Assembly (NCBI RefSeq): GCF_030035675.1 | Contig: NC_084481.1 | Coordinates: 49,536,399-49,600,398 of the forward strand | Direction: 5' to 3' | Source of the DNA: Rhineura floridana | Lineage: Eukaryota > Chordata > Lepidosauria > Squamata > Rhineuridae | Length of the DNA: 64,000 bases | Shown here: positions 25,401-37,400 of the stretch, piece by piece | Numbering within the stretch: position 1 is the first letter of the stretch | How the letters are laid out: every line of letters begins with the position of its first letter | Position numbers and translations under genes: made by a program | Notes under the pieces: model-generated | What the model was told of the DNA's origin: nothing | What the model saw: the letters and a program-made list of their open reading frames with translations, nothing else | Database searches by the model: none

Positions 25401-28400
25401 GAGATTTGATGATTAATTAAGATAACTACTGGAGGAAAGTGATTTTATAATATGATTTAAGAGACAGGATTGTTATATATTGTAGACCTATAACTGATTT
25501 GATATGTGACAAATGGGAAGTCAACATTTTATTTTATTTTGTTTAATCATTTTTGTTTTGTTTTGTTTTTTGTCTTTGAATGTTTTATGATTTTGTTTTC
25601 TATGTTTTATGAAAATTTGAATAAAAATTATTGTAAAAAAAAAAAAAGAAGTGTCTTAATTTGCACAAGATAAAACAGTGGGCGGTGAAATATATTCTAG
25701 CAAAATTCTAGGTGCGCTCTATGTTTTTAATTGATTGTGAACACCTTGCCTTAAATAAAGTGGTTTAAACATAGCAGGCTGAAAACGCATCCTCTTTTTT
25801 CCAACAACTAGAGCCATTGCTAAAGTAGCAGCATATTGGAATCAGTCTGATTTTACATTAAACTGCAGTTTTAGGTCCAACTGTTAATGCACCCAAAATA
25901 GAAATAGACCATAACCTCCAGTTTGAAACAAAAAAGGCTATCTTCACCATCATATGACACTAACCAATAAAAAGGCTTTGAACTTAATAAAAATAAAATT
26001 GACACAGATTTCTAGGATGAATAATGAGGGAAATAAAATTTTCTAGTTTAAATTCTCTGTAGAAATATTGGTAACACAGGAAAGAAGCAAAGTAAGAAGA
26101 ACACCAACAAACATACAAAAATATAATTCTCCATCTTTGGAGATGGCAGGTGTTGCCACCACTCACCATATGCTCAGAGGCACATGTTACCAAATTCTTC
26201 CAAGCTACACAGCAAGTGGATTGGACTGTGAAAGACCAACCCAAATTGTGTTTGGATTTTGACAACTTTGTAGGGCAGTACAATATCTCAGAGAGGAGTT
26301 CAGGTCTCCTGCTCCCCTGGTACATTCACTATAGCTGCCCAATTTCCCTGCTTTTTAAAGTTTGGTAGAAATATCTTTTGGCTATAGGTACATTCTTAAA
26401 CCGCAAGGTTTTTTGCCTATTAGTGAATTACAATATAACAATTGTTTCAATCTCTTTCGCAATTGTTTTGTAGCATGTGATTTTTCTGCTTCTTCAAATA
26501 ACTTTCCAGTTAAAAAGTAATGAAAAAAATTGTTCTGAAAAAATCAGGAGCAGTTTACAGGCTTGCCACATCTCTCTCTCATAATACTAAGCCAGCCTTC
26601 CCCAACATGGTACCATCCACATGTATTGGACTACAGTTCCCATCGTCCCTGAACATTGGCTAGGGAAAGCTGTGCTAAGCCATCATTTAGCCATGAATTT
26701 TAGATTTGTCTGTGAGAAGTGTTGTGTGTGTTATGGTGCTGCTAAATTGTTTTCTTCATTACGTTATTTTTGCTTTTGCAAATTATTAATCTATATGCTC
26801 TGTTCTTGAATGTTCCTTTTTTATTGTTTCTCTCGCCTACCCCCAATTCCCCAGGGACTTTCAGGAATAGGAATAGTGAGAACAGGTTCTCTGCAGCTCA
26901 GTGGCACATCTTCAGGTAATTCTTCTCTGAAGCGGGCAAAGCGCAAAGCACCATCTCCACCTCCCAGAAAATTGCAGAGCCAAAGTGACAACAGCATTGA
27001 GACAGGTAATCTTTACAAAATACGTTGTTTTATTAGATTATATTGTTTCAGAATTTGTGTCTTAATCTTGAGGCTATTCTGTTTTCTGGGGAAACGGGCT
27101 TCTAGGTAAAAACACACAATTAGAACAGACTCATTAAAGAATGTGCTCAGGAAAAAGAGTAGGTATGTGCCACAAGAAAAATAGAAAACTGACAATTTCA
27201 TGAGAGTTCATCTTTGACAAAATGTATTTGGGTTATTTTCCCTAATCCAGAGGTATTATCCCATGTTTATGTACGTAGGCTTGAATTTAAAGTAATTTAG
27301 ACTAGGAAGTGTTTCCCTTTTATTCTAAACTACATCAACATTTCAGGATCAGAGTCAGCCGAATCAATTCATACAGAAGGCATTATCAAAGGAAGATCCT
27401 CGGAAGTACCATCTTCAACAGGTACTTTGCATGTGGTATTTAGTGAAAAACAAACATAATTCTATCTGCTAGCAGTCCCACAGAATTCTGTTCCCATCTC
27501 AGAACCCCCTATGCTCCTCTCTTGCCTCAATTCTTCACCAACCCTTTGCTGCTATATCATTCTAAATCCATGTTCTTCCATTTTTAAGTGGCTGCGGGAT
27601 TCACACACATTAGATAATTCAGTTTGGTAAATTGAATAAAATCCCATGTCCATCTGTGTAGGGGAAGGATTCATTCTATTGAACATATTGAAACCGTAAA
27701 GTTAAAAGCATAGAGCTCTACCTAACACATATTTAGGATCAAATTTAATATTACTCTGAATGTATCTTTGAATCCCCTACTTGGGATTTCCCCCCCCCCG
27801 CATCTCTCCCTCTCCCCCCCCATTGGCCATGCTGGCTGGGCCTGATGGCAGTTGTAGTCCAGAACTGCTGGGAGGGCAACTGGTTGGGGAAGGCTGTTTT
27901 TAGGGTCTCAATTTCCCAAGTCAGCCATGAAGTTCACTGGGTGACCTTGAAGCAATCACTCTCTTGTAGCCTTATCTTCCTTAAAGTGTTGTGTGTGGAT
28001 AGGGCTGGAGAGAACTCCATGTATATATGCCATCTTGAGTCCCTTGGAAAGACACCCAAAAGATCAGGCAAGAGAGAGATGTTTGAATATGGAATTCCTA
28101 GGTTCATGCCCCTGCCTCCAACTTGAGTGTCAATGTGTGACATCAGATAAATGCTGGGAGGAAGAGTGGGATATAAATCAAATAATAAATAAATCTTTCT
28201 GTTTCATTTTCCAAGGGTAAGACTAGAATTATAGTTGCCTACCTTGTTTACCCTTGTGAGATTATGTGAAGCTGGCAAGATACCCCATCAGTTAAAAATG
28301 CTATATAAAGAGTAATGACTAGTAAGGGCAGGGCAGGAATTCATTCAATTTACATTTGAATGTAAATCTACCTAATTCAATTTTTCAAAACAGTATGTGA

Positions 28401-31400
28401 ACTGAAATGTAACTATCCTTTGAAATTTGCAATTTTGTGATACAGTTCTCCAACCAAAAATTGAGTACCATGTTTATAGAGGAAGTGTGGTGCCCAAAAA
28501 TTCATGCATTAGTGAAAATAACAAACACAAATGCATTTTATTAGTGGGAAAATGTGTATTGTTATTTTGTTTTTTCAAAAATGACCTCAAAGCAACTTAC
28601 AAACAATTTATTTCTATAAGTAGAAATGTGCAAAAAAATGCACATGAATTTTCATGGAGTAAGTTTGCAAATTGGTGTGGAAATGGGATGAATTTGGAAA
28701 AATGAGAAACTGAAACTGACAGATTCATAAACTTTTATTGACTAGTAACATTTGCACACCCAGCCCTCTTCCTATACTCTTCAGCATAGTTATTGTACTA
28801 TATGGATTCTATGCTTTTGCTCTCTTAATTTTTTATCTTCCTTTTCTTTTTCATTTCTTCATTCTTTATATTGTCTTCCCCTCTCCCTCTACTTCTCCTT
28901 GTTCATCCTTTTCATCTACCCTTATTTTGCTGTCAATTCTGCTCTTCCCTTTTACCTTCTTTGTTTTACCATTTTTACTACCTCCTTCCTGCACACTATT
29001 TGAATCTTACATCTGCTGCTACATAGAGGATGGATGTCAGCTGAGGAGATCTGCTAAACAGTTACTCAAATCCCACTGCAGTGCTTTCTTTTTTTGGGGG
29101 GGGGGGGAGAATTATTACTGCTGAGTCACTTGCCATACAAATGGATTCTAAGGGCCACAAAAGGGTTTAAGAACTTGAGAAGAAGAAGAGCTAATGATTG
29201 CTTTTGCTTCATTTTGCTTTTAGGGAAGCTTTCTTTGCAGTCATTAACAGAAGTAACTTGGAACAGCTTTGCATTTAGCTCCCCCTACAGCCACAGCTGG
29301 TTTCTGCAGGGTGGCCAATTGAGTTTTTTTTTAATTTAATACTGTTACTTCACTGTGCAGTAGGGAAGAAGCATCATTCCCCAGTCACCATGCCTGTGCG
29401 GTAACTGTGGGTAGTAAGATTTAAAAAAAACAGTCACAGCTCTAGTTCATGAGGACCTGCATCCAACCTGTAGGGCTGTCACCCAGTTTAAAAAACTCAG
29501 TTGATTAATAAATTAAATGTATATCTGTTAGCCTATGAACAAAAGAATAGTTTTGAGGAGGAAGAAGATTCTTTGATTTTGAATAATTCATTCACATCTT
29601 ACAGCAGCCACCATCTTGCCGCCTGTATGAGAGGGGAGGAGGTTTTGCATCTTCTAGGATTGTGACTTCCACTTGTTTCTTTTGTAACTATTTGTATTAA
29701 AAGTTAATTTAAGGTGTTTTTTTAAAACAACAACAACAACAACACCTGGTCTCTTGATTAATTGGGGAAACTTTTGTAATCAATCAACATTTAAAAACTT
29801 GATTAATTAACTAAATGATTCAGCCCTATTAACCTGCTGTAAAACAAAAACAGCTTCCTTTAATATCTCTAACTTGCCATGGCATTGCAGCATTTACTTT
29901 TCCCTACTCATATTTTCTTGTGCTTAATGATCAGATTAATGCAAGTTAATTCATTTTACTGTTTCCTAACCTGCTTCTTAGGCAATGTAGTTGATCTAAC
30001 TGGGACCGCAGTGTCATCAAGTGCCTCATGCTGCTTTGAACCAGCCAATCATGATCAAAACAATATCCAGCAAGTCTCAGATGAAACGAATCTAGTTAAT
30101 GCTGGTACTCCAGATGAATCTGAAGTGTCTCTTAAATGTAGGTGCTTGTCATTTCCCTGTAGGATTAATTTACTTAGATTACATGTGCTAAATTATCAAT
30201 ATAACCCTAGTTTTTTTGGGAGCTGGGAAAGTGTTTGTATGTATTTTCATCAAGCCTTTGTCAAGCCAGTGGTCTTCAGATGTTTTGGCCCCAGATTCCC
30301 CATCCCCAGAAAGCTTTCCCTTCTGTTCCATTTCAGGTATTGTGGGTGGGTGGCCACAAGAATGAGCCCAGATTGCATAATTCCATTTAACTCAATGTCA
30401 CAGATGATTTCAAGGATTGTACATGCTTTCCAGTCATCTTGTTTAAAGTGCAGCAGGTCATTTTTATGCTTATCTTGTATGGTAATGTTGGTTTATCATG
30501 GGAGCTCAGAGGAAGCTGAGAGAGAAGGTGATTTCCCCCCATAATTATAATCAGGCTGCTAGACAATTTTTATATTGTCGTATGAGAAACTTACGCCCAT
30601 GAAAACTTATACCATAATAAATACTTTAGTCTTTAAGGTGAAACATCACCCTTTGTTGTTTATCTGGAGAAGACTAATGCAGCTACCCCTCTGGAGACTA
30701 AATTATACAGCCACGAGAATGGCTGTGTGCTATAACCACTGTGGATTTTTCACATTCCGCAATGTTAAATTGAAAATGCCATTCTGATGCTTCCCATAAG
30801 CTCATTTCAAAACAAAACATTACAAAACTTATAGTTCTGAACTCAGAAACACTTGGTTAACAATCATGGTGATACACAAAACAGTCAGAGAGAATCAAGA
30901 GTTCAAAGTGTAAAAAGAGAGAGAAAACCCAGAGCCCTTTTGGACTTTTTTCTGTCAGAGTTCTCGTAATCTGTTAAAATTCATTAAAAATCAGCCATGT
31001 TCACAGAGTACCTGTAATCCTATTACTGACCTTGCCCCATACTCTGACCTTCATCTTCTGCAGTTTAAAAGTTAAAAAAAATGCCTGGAAATTTTGCATT
31101 GAACTGAATGATAGTGTCGGGCATGCTCAGTAAGAACCAAGTGTCAGTGTTCTAAAAGCCAGACTCACAGCTGCTTGACTTGCCTAATCAGGGCCACACC
31201 CACACCACACTTTAATTTCACTTGAGACAGTCATGGCTTTTCCCTCCTTCCCCTCTCCTCTCCCTTCCAACTACCCTCCCCTCTTCCTTTTTCTTCCTCC
31301 TCTGCCCACTCCAGCCCCTCCCTCCCGGTCAGTCTTGCCTATCCTAAGCATGATTGCATGGGAGTAAATCCCACTGAACTCAATAAACATGCAAATGATC

Positions 31401-34400
31401 AAACCTGTCCTTCTCCCCTCCCCCTCCTGCCTGCTCCCATCCTCTGCCCTTCCTCTCCTCCCCTTCCCATCCCCTATGGTCAGTTTCACCTATCCTAAGC
31501 ATGATTTCAGGGGAGTAAATCACACTGAACTCAATAAGCATGCAAATGATCAATCCATTCTCAGCAACTTGCACAGGATTCCATTTCTTACCTCCCCGAT
31601 TAAAAAGCAGAGAAATTCACTCATAGGCAAAAAGCCTTGCGGTTTAAGAACGTACCTATAGCCCACAGATATTTCTATCAAACTAAAAAAAAAAGGGAAA
31701 TTGGGTGGCTATAGTGAATGCACCAGGGGAGCAGGAAACCTGACCTCGTCTCTGAGATATTGTAAAAAAGGTAAAGGTGTCCCCACACTTACAGTGCGAG
31801 TTGTTTCCGACTCTTAGGGTGACGTCTTGCGACGTGTACTAGGCAGACCGTATATATGGGGTGGAATTGCCAGTTCCTTCCCCGGCCTTTCTTTACTCCC
31901 CAGCATATGCTGGGTACTCATTTTACCAACCACGGATGGATGGAAGGCTGAGTGGACCTTGACCCCTTTTACCGGAGATTCAACTTCCTCCTTCCGTTGG
32001 AATCGAACTCCGGCCGTGAGCAGAGCTTTGGGTGCGTTACCGCCGCTTACCACTCTGCGCCACGTAGGGTCATCTGAGATATCGTACTGCCCTACAATTT
32101 GGTCAAAATGCAAACACCATTTGGGTTGGTCTTTCACAGTCCAATCCACTTCCTGTGTAGCTTGGAAGAATTGGGTAACATGCCTCTGAGCATATGGTGT
32201 GTGGTGGCAACACCTGCAATCAGCCCAAATAATAGAAAGAAGACATGCTGTGCTGATCTTGTTTTAGCAGGGAGGAAGAAACGTTATTAAGACAGTTGAT
32301 ATAGTTCAGATTGTCACTTTAAATATGTCTGATTTACTTTGCAATTTTAGTGAGTTTCCCATAGGAAATCATTTCCTTTTGTTTCTAGTTCTGTGAATAT
32401 GTGAAGTACAGCAACACTGCAAAATTTACACTAAAAAAACCCTCCAAAAACAATTGTGGAATAATGGCACTGACTATTCTGCAGAATAGTCTCCAGTGGA
32501 CCTCAGGAGTGTCTCAATTTGTGCAAGACAAAACAGTGGGAAGTGAAATATATTCTACCAAATTCAAGGTGTGCTCTATGTTTTTAATTGACTGTGCCCA
32601 CCTAGCTTTAAATGAAGCGGTTTAAACATAGCAGGCTGAAAACTTGCATCCTCTTTTTTCCAATAGCTAGAGACATTGCTGAAGTAGCAACCTATTGTAA
32701 TCAGTCTGATTTTACATCAAACTGCAGTTTCAGATTCAACTGTTAATGCACCCAAAATAGAAATAGAACATAACCTCCAATTTGAAACACAAAAGGCTGC
32801 TTTCACCATCATATGACATTGACCAGTAAAAAGGCTTTGAAATTAATAAAAATAAATTGGACACAGATTTCTAGGATGAATAATGAGAGAAATAAAATTT
32901 TCTAGTTTAGATTCTCTGTTGAAACATTAGTAACACAGGAAAGAAGCAAAGTAAGAAGAACACCAACAAACATACAAAAATATAATTCTCCATCTCTGGA
33001 GATGGCAGGTGTTGCCACCACTCACCATATGCTCAGAGGCACATGTTACCAAATTCTTGCAAGCTACACAGGAAGTGGATTGGACTGTGAAAGACCAGCC
33101 CAGATTGTGTTTGCATTTTGACCAATTATAGGGCAGTCCAATATCTCAGAGAGGAGTTCAGGTCTCCTGCTCCCCTGGTGCATTCACTGTAGTTGCCCCA
33201 TTTCCCTGCTTTTTAAAGTTTGATAGAATATCTGTGGGCTATAGGTACATTCTTAAATTGCAAGGTTTTTTGCCTATGAGTTAATATATAATAAATCTGA
33301 AATATTATATAAAATAATAATACAGAGAAAATTGGTGAGAATTTGGGAGGCACCATAGTTTGGTGGTAAAACAATGCTTTGCATGCGGAAGGGCCCGTCC
33401 CTGGCATCTCCAGGTAGGGATGGGGATGTGTTCTGCCTGAAACCCTGAACAGCTGCTGCCAGTCACTGTAGACAGTAATGGGCTAAACAAACCAGTGATG
33501 TGACTCTCAGTGCAAGTCATATTCCTATGAGTTCATGCTCTTATGATTAGTTAAACGAGAAGATGTTATTGTATGAATATTTTCAAGTGTTTTTGCCAGG
33601 CTGGCTTTTCTGTTCATACAAGCCTCCCACGTGCTCCTGTACTTTTACTCCATAAAAACAAAACCTACCACCCTGTTTTATATTCTGCCCAGATGATCTA
33701 TAAAAACAATTATCAGAATTTTCAACTATTTAAACCATAGGGTCAAGCCCCCCCCCCGCCCCCCCGAATTCCTCAGTAAGCAAGCTTTGATACTCCTTTG
33801 GGTTTGCTTTTTTAAAAAAACTATGTATTATCATACGTTTTACCTTCTCTTAATATTGCATTTTATGCTTTTCTTGGGAGTGTAGCTGACATAGTCTCTG
33901 AATATAGTCTAGAGGAGATAGATGAGAAGGAAGAAATGCACGAAGAAAGTGCAGGGACCCTCCTTATGACACAAGAGGCTCTGGCCTCCTTCAGCACTCG
34001 TGAAATCCCACTAGATATTCAGGAAAATGTGCTTGCTTCGTTGGCTTCAGACCCTATCACTGGTAGTGAAGATACTGGGCAAGACTCAGATGAAGAAGAA
34101 ACAGCAAATATGAGTGCATATGACAAGTAAGTGTATAAAGAGTCTTACTGTAAAGTGTGGGGCAGGGGGAACCCCAGAAGGAGAGCAACAGATTGCTGAG
34201 CCTGTGTTTGTGGCTGCAAGGGCACGCAGCCTACTGTGGTGTCATCTCTGTACATTAATACCTTGACTATGAGAAGAGCTTCAGAAAATCAGCACATCAC
34301 TGCTCTAAAGAACAAAGCAATGGGGTAGTATTCAATGCTAGTCCTGCTCAGAATAGACTCATTGAAGTTTATGGACACAGCCAACTTAAGTTCATTCATT

Positions 34401-37400
34401 TAATAGGCCTACTCTGAGTAAAACCTAGTTGACAACTCATAATGCTCAGTGTATAGACAAGTTCCATAGCAGTATTTCTTTTTTGAGTTACTAATGGCTC
34501 AGTATATTTTAGCATCTTCTCATTCTAGTTTTTATTTATTTGCCGCATTTATATACTACCTTTCTACTAAGGCACTAAAGATGGTTTACAGTTTTTTTTA
34601 AAAAAAATACTAAAACAAAGAAAGGGGTACAAAATATAGAATTCTCTCATTCCAGCTGAGGGTATGAGCACCCTGGCCTGGGCTTCTTCACTTCTGCCTT
34701 CCCTTACACAGGCCTTAAGTAGACCCGGGGAAGGCGGATGGAGAAAGGCTGTGCCTTGGGCTATTGATGGCATCCTTGGGAGTGGGAGAAAAGAACTGCC
34801 AAAGGAAGTGTGAAACCATTGAATAAGTTGAACTGAACAAGAAGTTCAGATCTGTTGCCTATGGCATGAATTGTGATAGTGGGTTTTTAACCTGCTACCT
34901 GTGATAATTAATTTAATCAATGCCAGAATCTTTGTTATTATCTGTACTACTTTGTGAAGGGTCACTGTAATTATTTTACATTGTTTAAGCTTTAACATAC
35001 TTATCACAGTCTTTATTTTTTGTATTTCATTTTTCTCTGACCTCGCTACTACTTTTTCTTCTACACAAACATGTGTGTATATATACCTGTCAACTTAGAA
35101 TAACACTTCATGCCCCTGATTAAATGGACTCTAGCTGATGAAAGTTTATACCAGGACTCGGTAACTCAATGCCTTTGTCTGCATGTAACACCAAGCCCTG
35201 GCTTAGCACAAACAAGCACATTATTATTATTATTTTATTTATTTAGTTGCATTTCTAAACCGCCCTATAGCTAGCAGCTCCCAGGGCGGTGTACAACATG
35301 ATAAAACCACAATATTTAAAATACAGCAAGTGAGTATTGCGCAGACAATATAAAACATTATATAACAAAGTAAAAGAAAACTAGAAATAAAATAAATAAG
35401 ATTAAAAACATAAAATACATTAAAATGCCTGGGTGAAGAGGTGGGTTTTTACCTGGCGCCGGAAAGATGACAGAGAAGGCGCCAGGCGTATCTCATCTGG
35501 GAGGGCATTCCATAATTCGGGGGCCGCCACCGAAAAGGCCCTAGATCTTGTTACTGTTCTCCGGGCCTCTGTATGGGTTGGGACCCGAAGGGCCTTAGAT
35601 GTCGAGCGGAGTGAACGGGTAGGAATATAGCGAGAGAGGCGTTCCATCAGATATTGCGGTCCAGTGCCGTTAAGGGCTTTATAGGTAAGGACCAACACTT
35701 TGAATCTGGCCCGGAAACATATTGGAAGCCAGTGCAGTTGGGCCAGAATAGGTGTTATGTGGTCGAATTTCTTCGTCCCAGTAAGAACTCTGGCCGCAGC
35801 ATTCTGCACTAGCTGAAGTTTCCGAATCGTTTTCAAAGGTAACCCTACGTAGAGAGCATTACAGTAATCCAATCTAGAGGTTACCAGAGCGTGAATAACT
35901 GAGGCTAGGTTCTCCCTGTCCAGATAGGGTCGTAGTTGGGCTACCAGCCGAAGCTGGTAAAACGCATTTCGTGCCACCGAGGCTACCTGAGCCTCAAGTG
36001 ACAGAAGCGGATCTAATAAGATCCCCAAACTACGGACCTGTTCCTTTAGGGGGAGCGTAACCCCATCTAGGGCAGGTCTGACATCAACCATCTGAGCAGA
36101 GGGCCCCCCAACTAACAGCATCTCAGTCTTGTCAGGATTGAGTTTTAGTTTGTTAGCTCTCATCCAGTCCATTATCGCGGCCAGGCAGCGGTTCAGTACA
36201 GCAACAGCCTCACCTGAAGAAGATGAAAAGGAGAAATAGAGCTGCGTATCATCAGCATATTGCTGGAAACGCACTCCATAACTCCTGATGACCTCACCCA
36301 GCGGCTTCATATAGATATTAAGGAGCATGGGGGACAGAACTGAGCCCTGCGGGACCCCATACTGGAGCACCCAGGGACTCGAGTAGTGTTCCCCAAGCAT
36401 CACCTTCTGGAGACGATTCCCAAGATAGGAGCACAGCCACCGCCAAGCAGTGCCTCCAACTCCTAAATCCGCGAGTCGCCCCAGAAGGATACCATGGTCG
36501 ATGGTATCAAAAGCCGCCGAGAGATCAAGGAGAACCAACAGAGTTACACTCCCTCTGTCTTTCTCCCGACAGAGGTCATCATACAGGGCGACCAAGGCTG
36601 TTTCTGTACCAAACCCCGGCCGAAAGCCGGATTGAAATGGATCCAGATAATCAGTTTCATCCAAGAGAGCCTGGAGCTGGCGAGCGACCACACGCTCTAG
36701 AACCTTGCCCAGAAATGGAACATTTGCTACCGGCCTATAGTTGTTAAAGTTATCAGGGTCCAAGGAGGGCTTTTTTAGGAGTGGTCTCACTATCGCCTGT
36801 TTCAGGCAAGGTGGGACCACTCCCTCTCGTAAGGAGGCATTAATCACCTCCTTGGCCCAGCCGGCCGTTCCATTTCTGCTAGCTTTTATTAGCCACGAGG
36901 GGCAAGGGTCCAGAGCAGAAGTGGTCGCCCGTATCTGTCCAAGCACCATGTCCACATCCTCGAGCTGTACCAACTGAAACTCATCCAATAAAACAGGACA
37001 AGACTGTGTTCTGGACACCTCATTAGATGTGCAGGCATTTCTCCTCTCTTCCCCGGAAAGGAGATTGCAGCTACTTTGCTCCTTCCTGGTTGTTTTGCTG
37101 TTGCGCTGTGCTGAGCTAAGCCATGGTTTAGCTTAGTGTGTCCTCTGAATCCAGGCTTGTGGTTTTGTTCTCTCTGACAAACCATGATCTGTAAACCATG
37201 GGATACCTTGCTTACAGCTTATGTTTTGTCTGGAGCCCCTAACCCATGGAAGGCCATGGAAGCAGTGATGGTGATGTGCAGGATGGAGCCAGGATGTGCC
37301 CCTGCACTTCACCTCACATGATGGTAATCGTATGTGGGTAAGAATGGATTTTAGGATTTCTCTTGTTATGCTTAACTGATGTCAGCCTATCTACTGTTAT

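Larger units (their letters stand above)
21614..26425 (+). mobile_element. composite repeat copy B, interrupted by an L1
   Basis: Same order as copy A: hairpin end at 21614, palindrome with the AATCCTGGGAAGTGTAGTTT motif, LINE-like tail (22406-22553), tandem array (22807-23055), and inverted-repeat element with arms 23119-23397 and 26147-26425. A 1.94-kb L1 sits in the centre of that element. Similarity to copy A is high along the length, and A and B share the LINE-tail insertion. Confidence 0.75.
30704..33281 (+). mobile_element. composite repeat copy C, interrupted by a Sauria SINE
   Basis: Hairpin end at 30704, then shared sequence, a tandem array (31330-31552) and the inverted-repeat element from 31618 to about 33281. 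The palindromic segment is largely deleted, and the LINE tail present in A and B is absent. Copy C is more diverged from A than B is: its terminal CACTA reads CACTC. Confidence 0.72.

Noticed and set aside
30138-30544. Extension of the COBLL1 exon at 29982 through the open frame to 30544
   Set aside because: The downstream residues lose the acidic COBLL1 character, and the donor at 30138 gives the only phase that joins the conserved exon at 33886.
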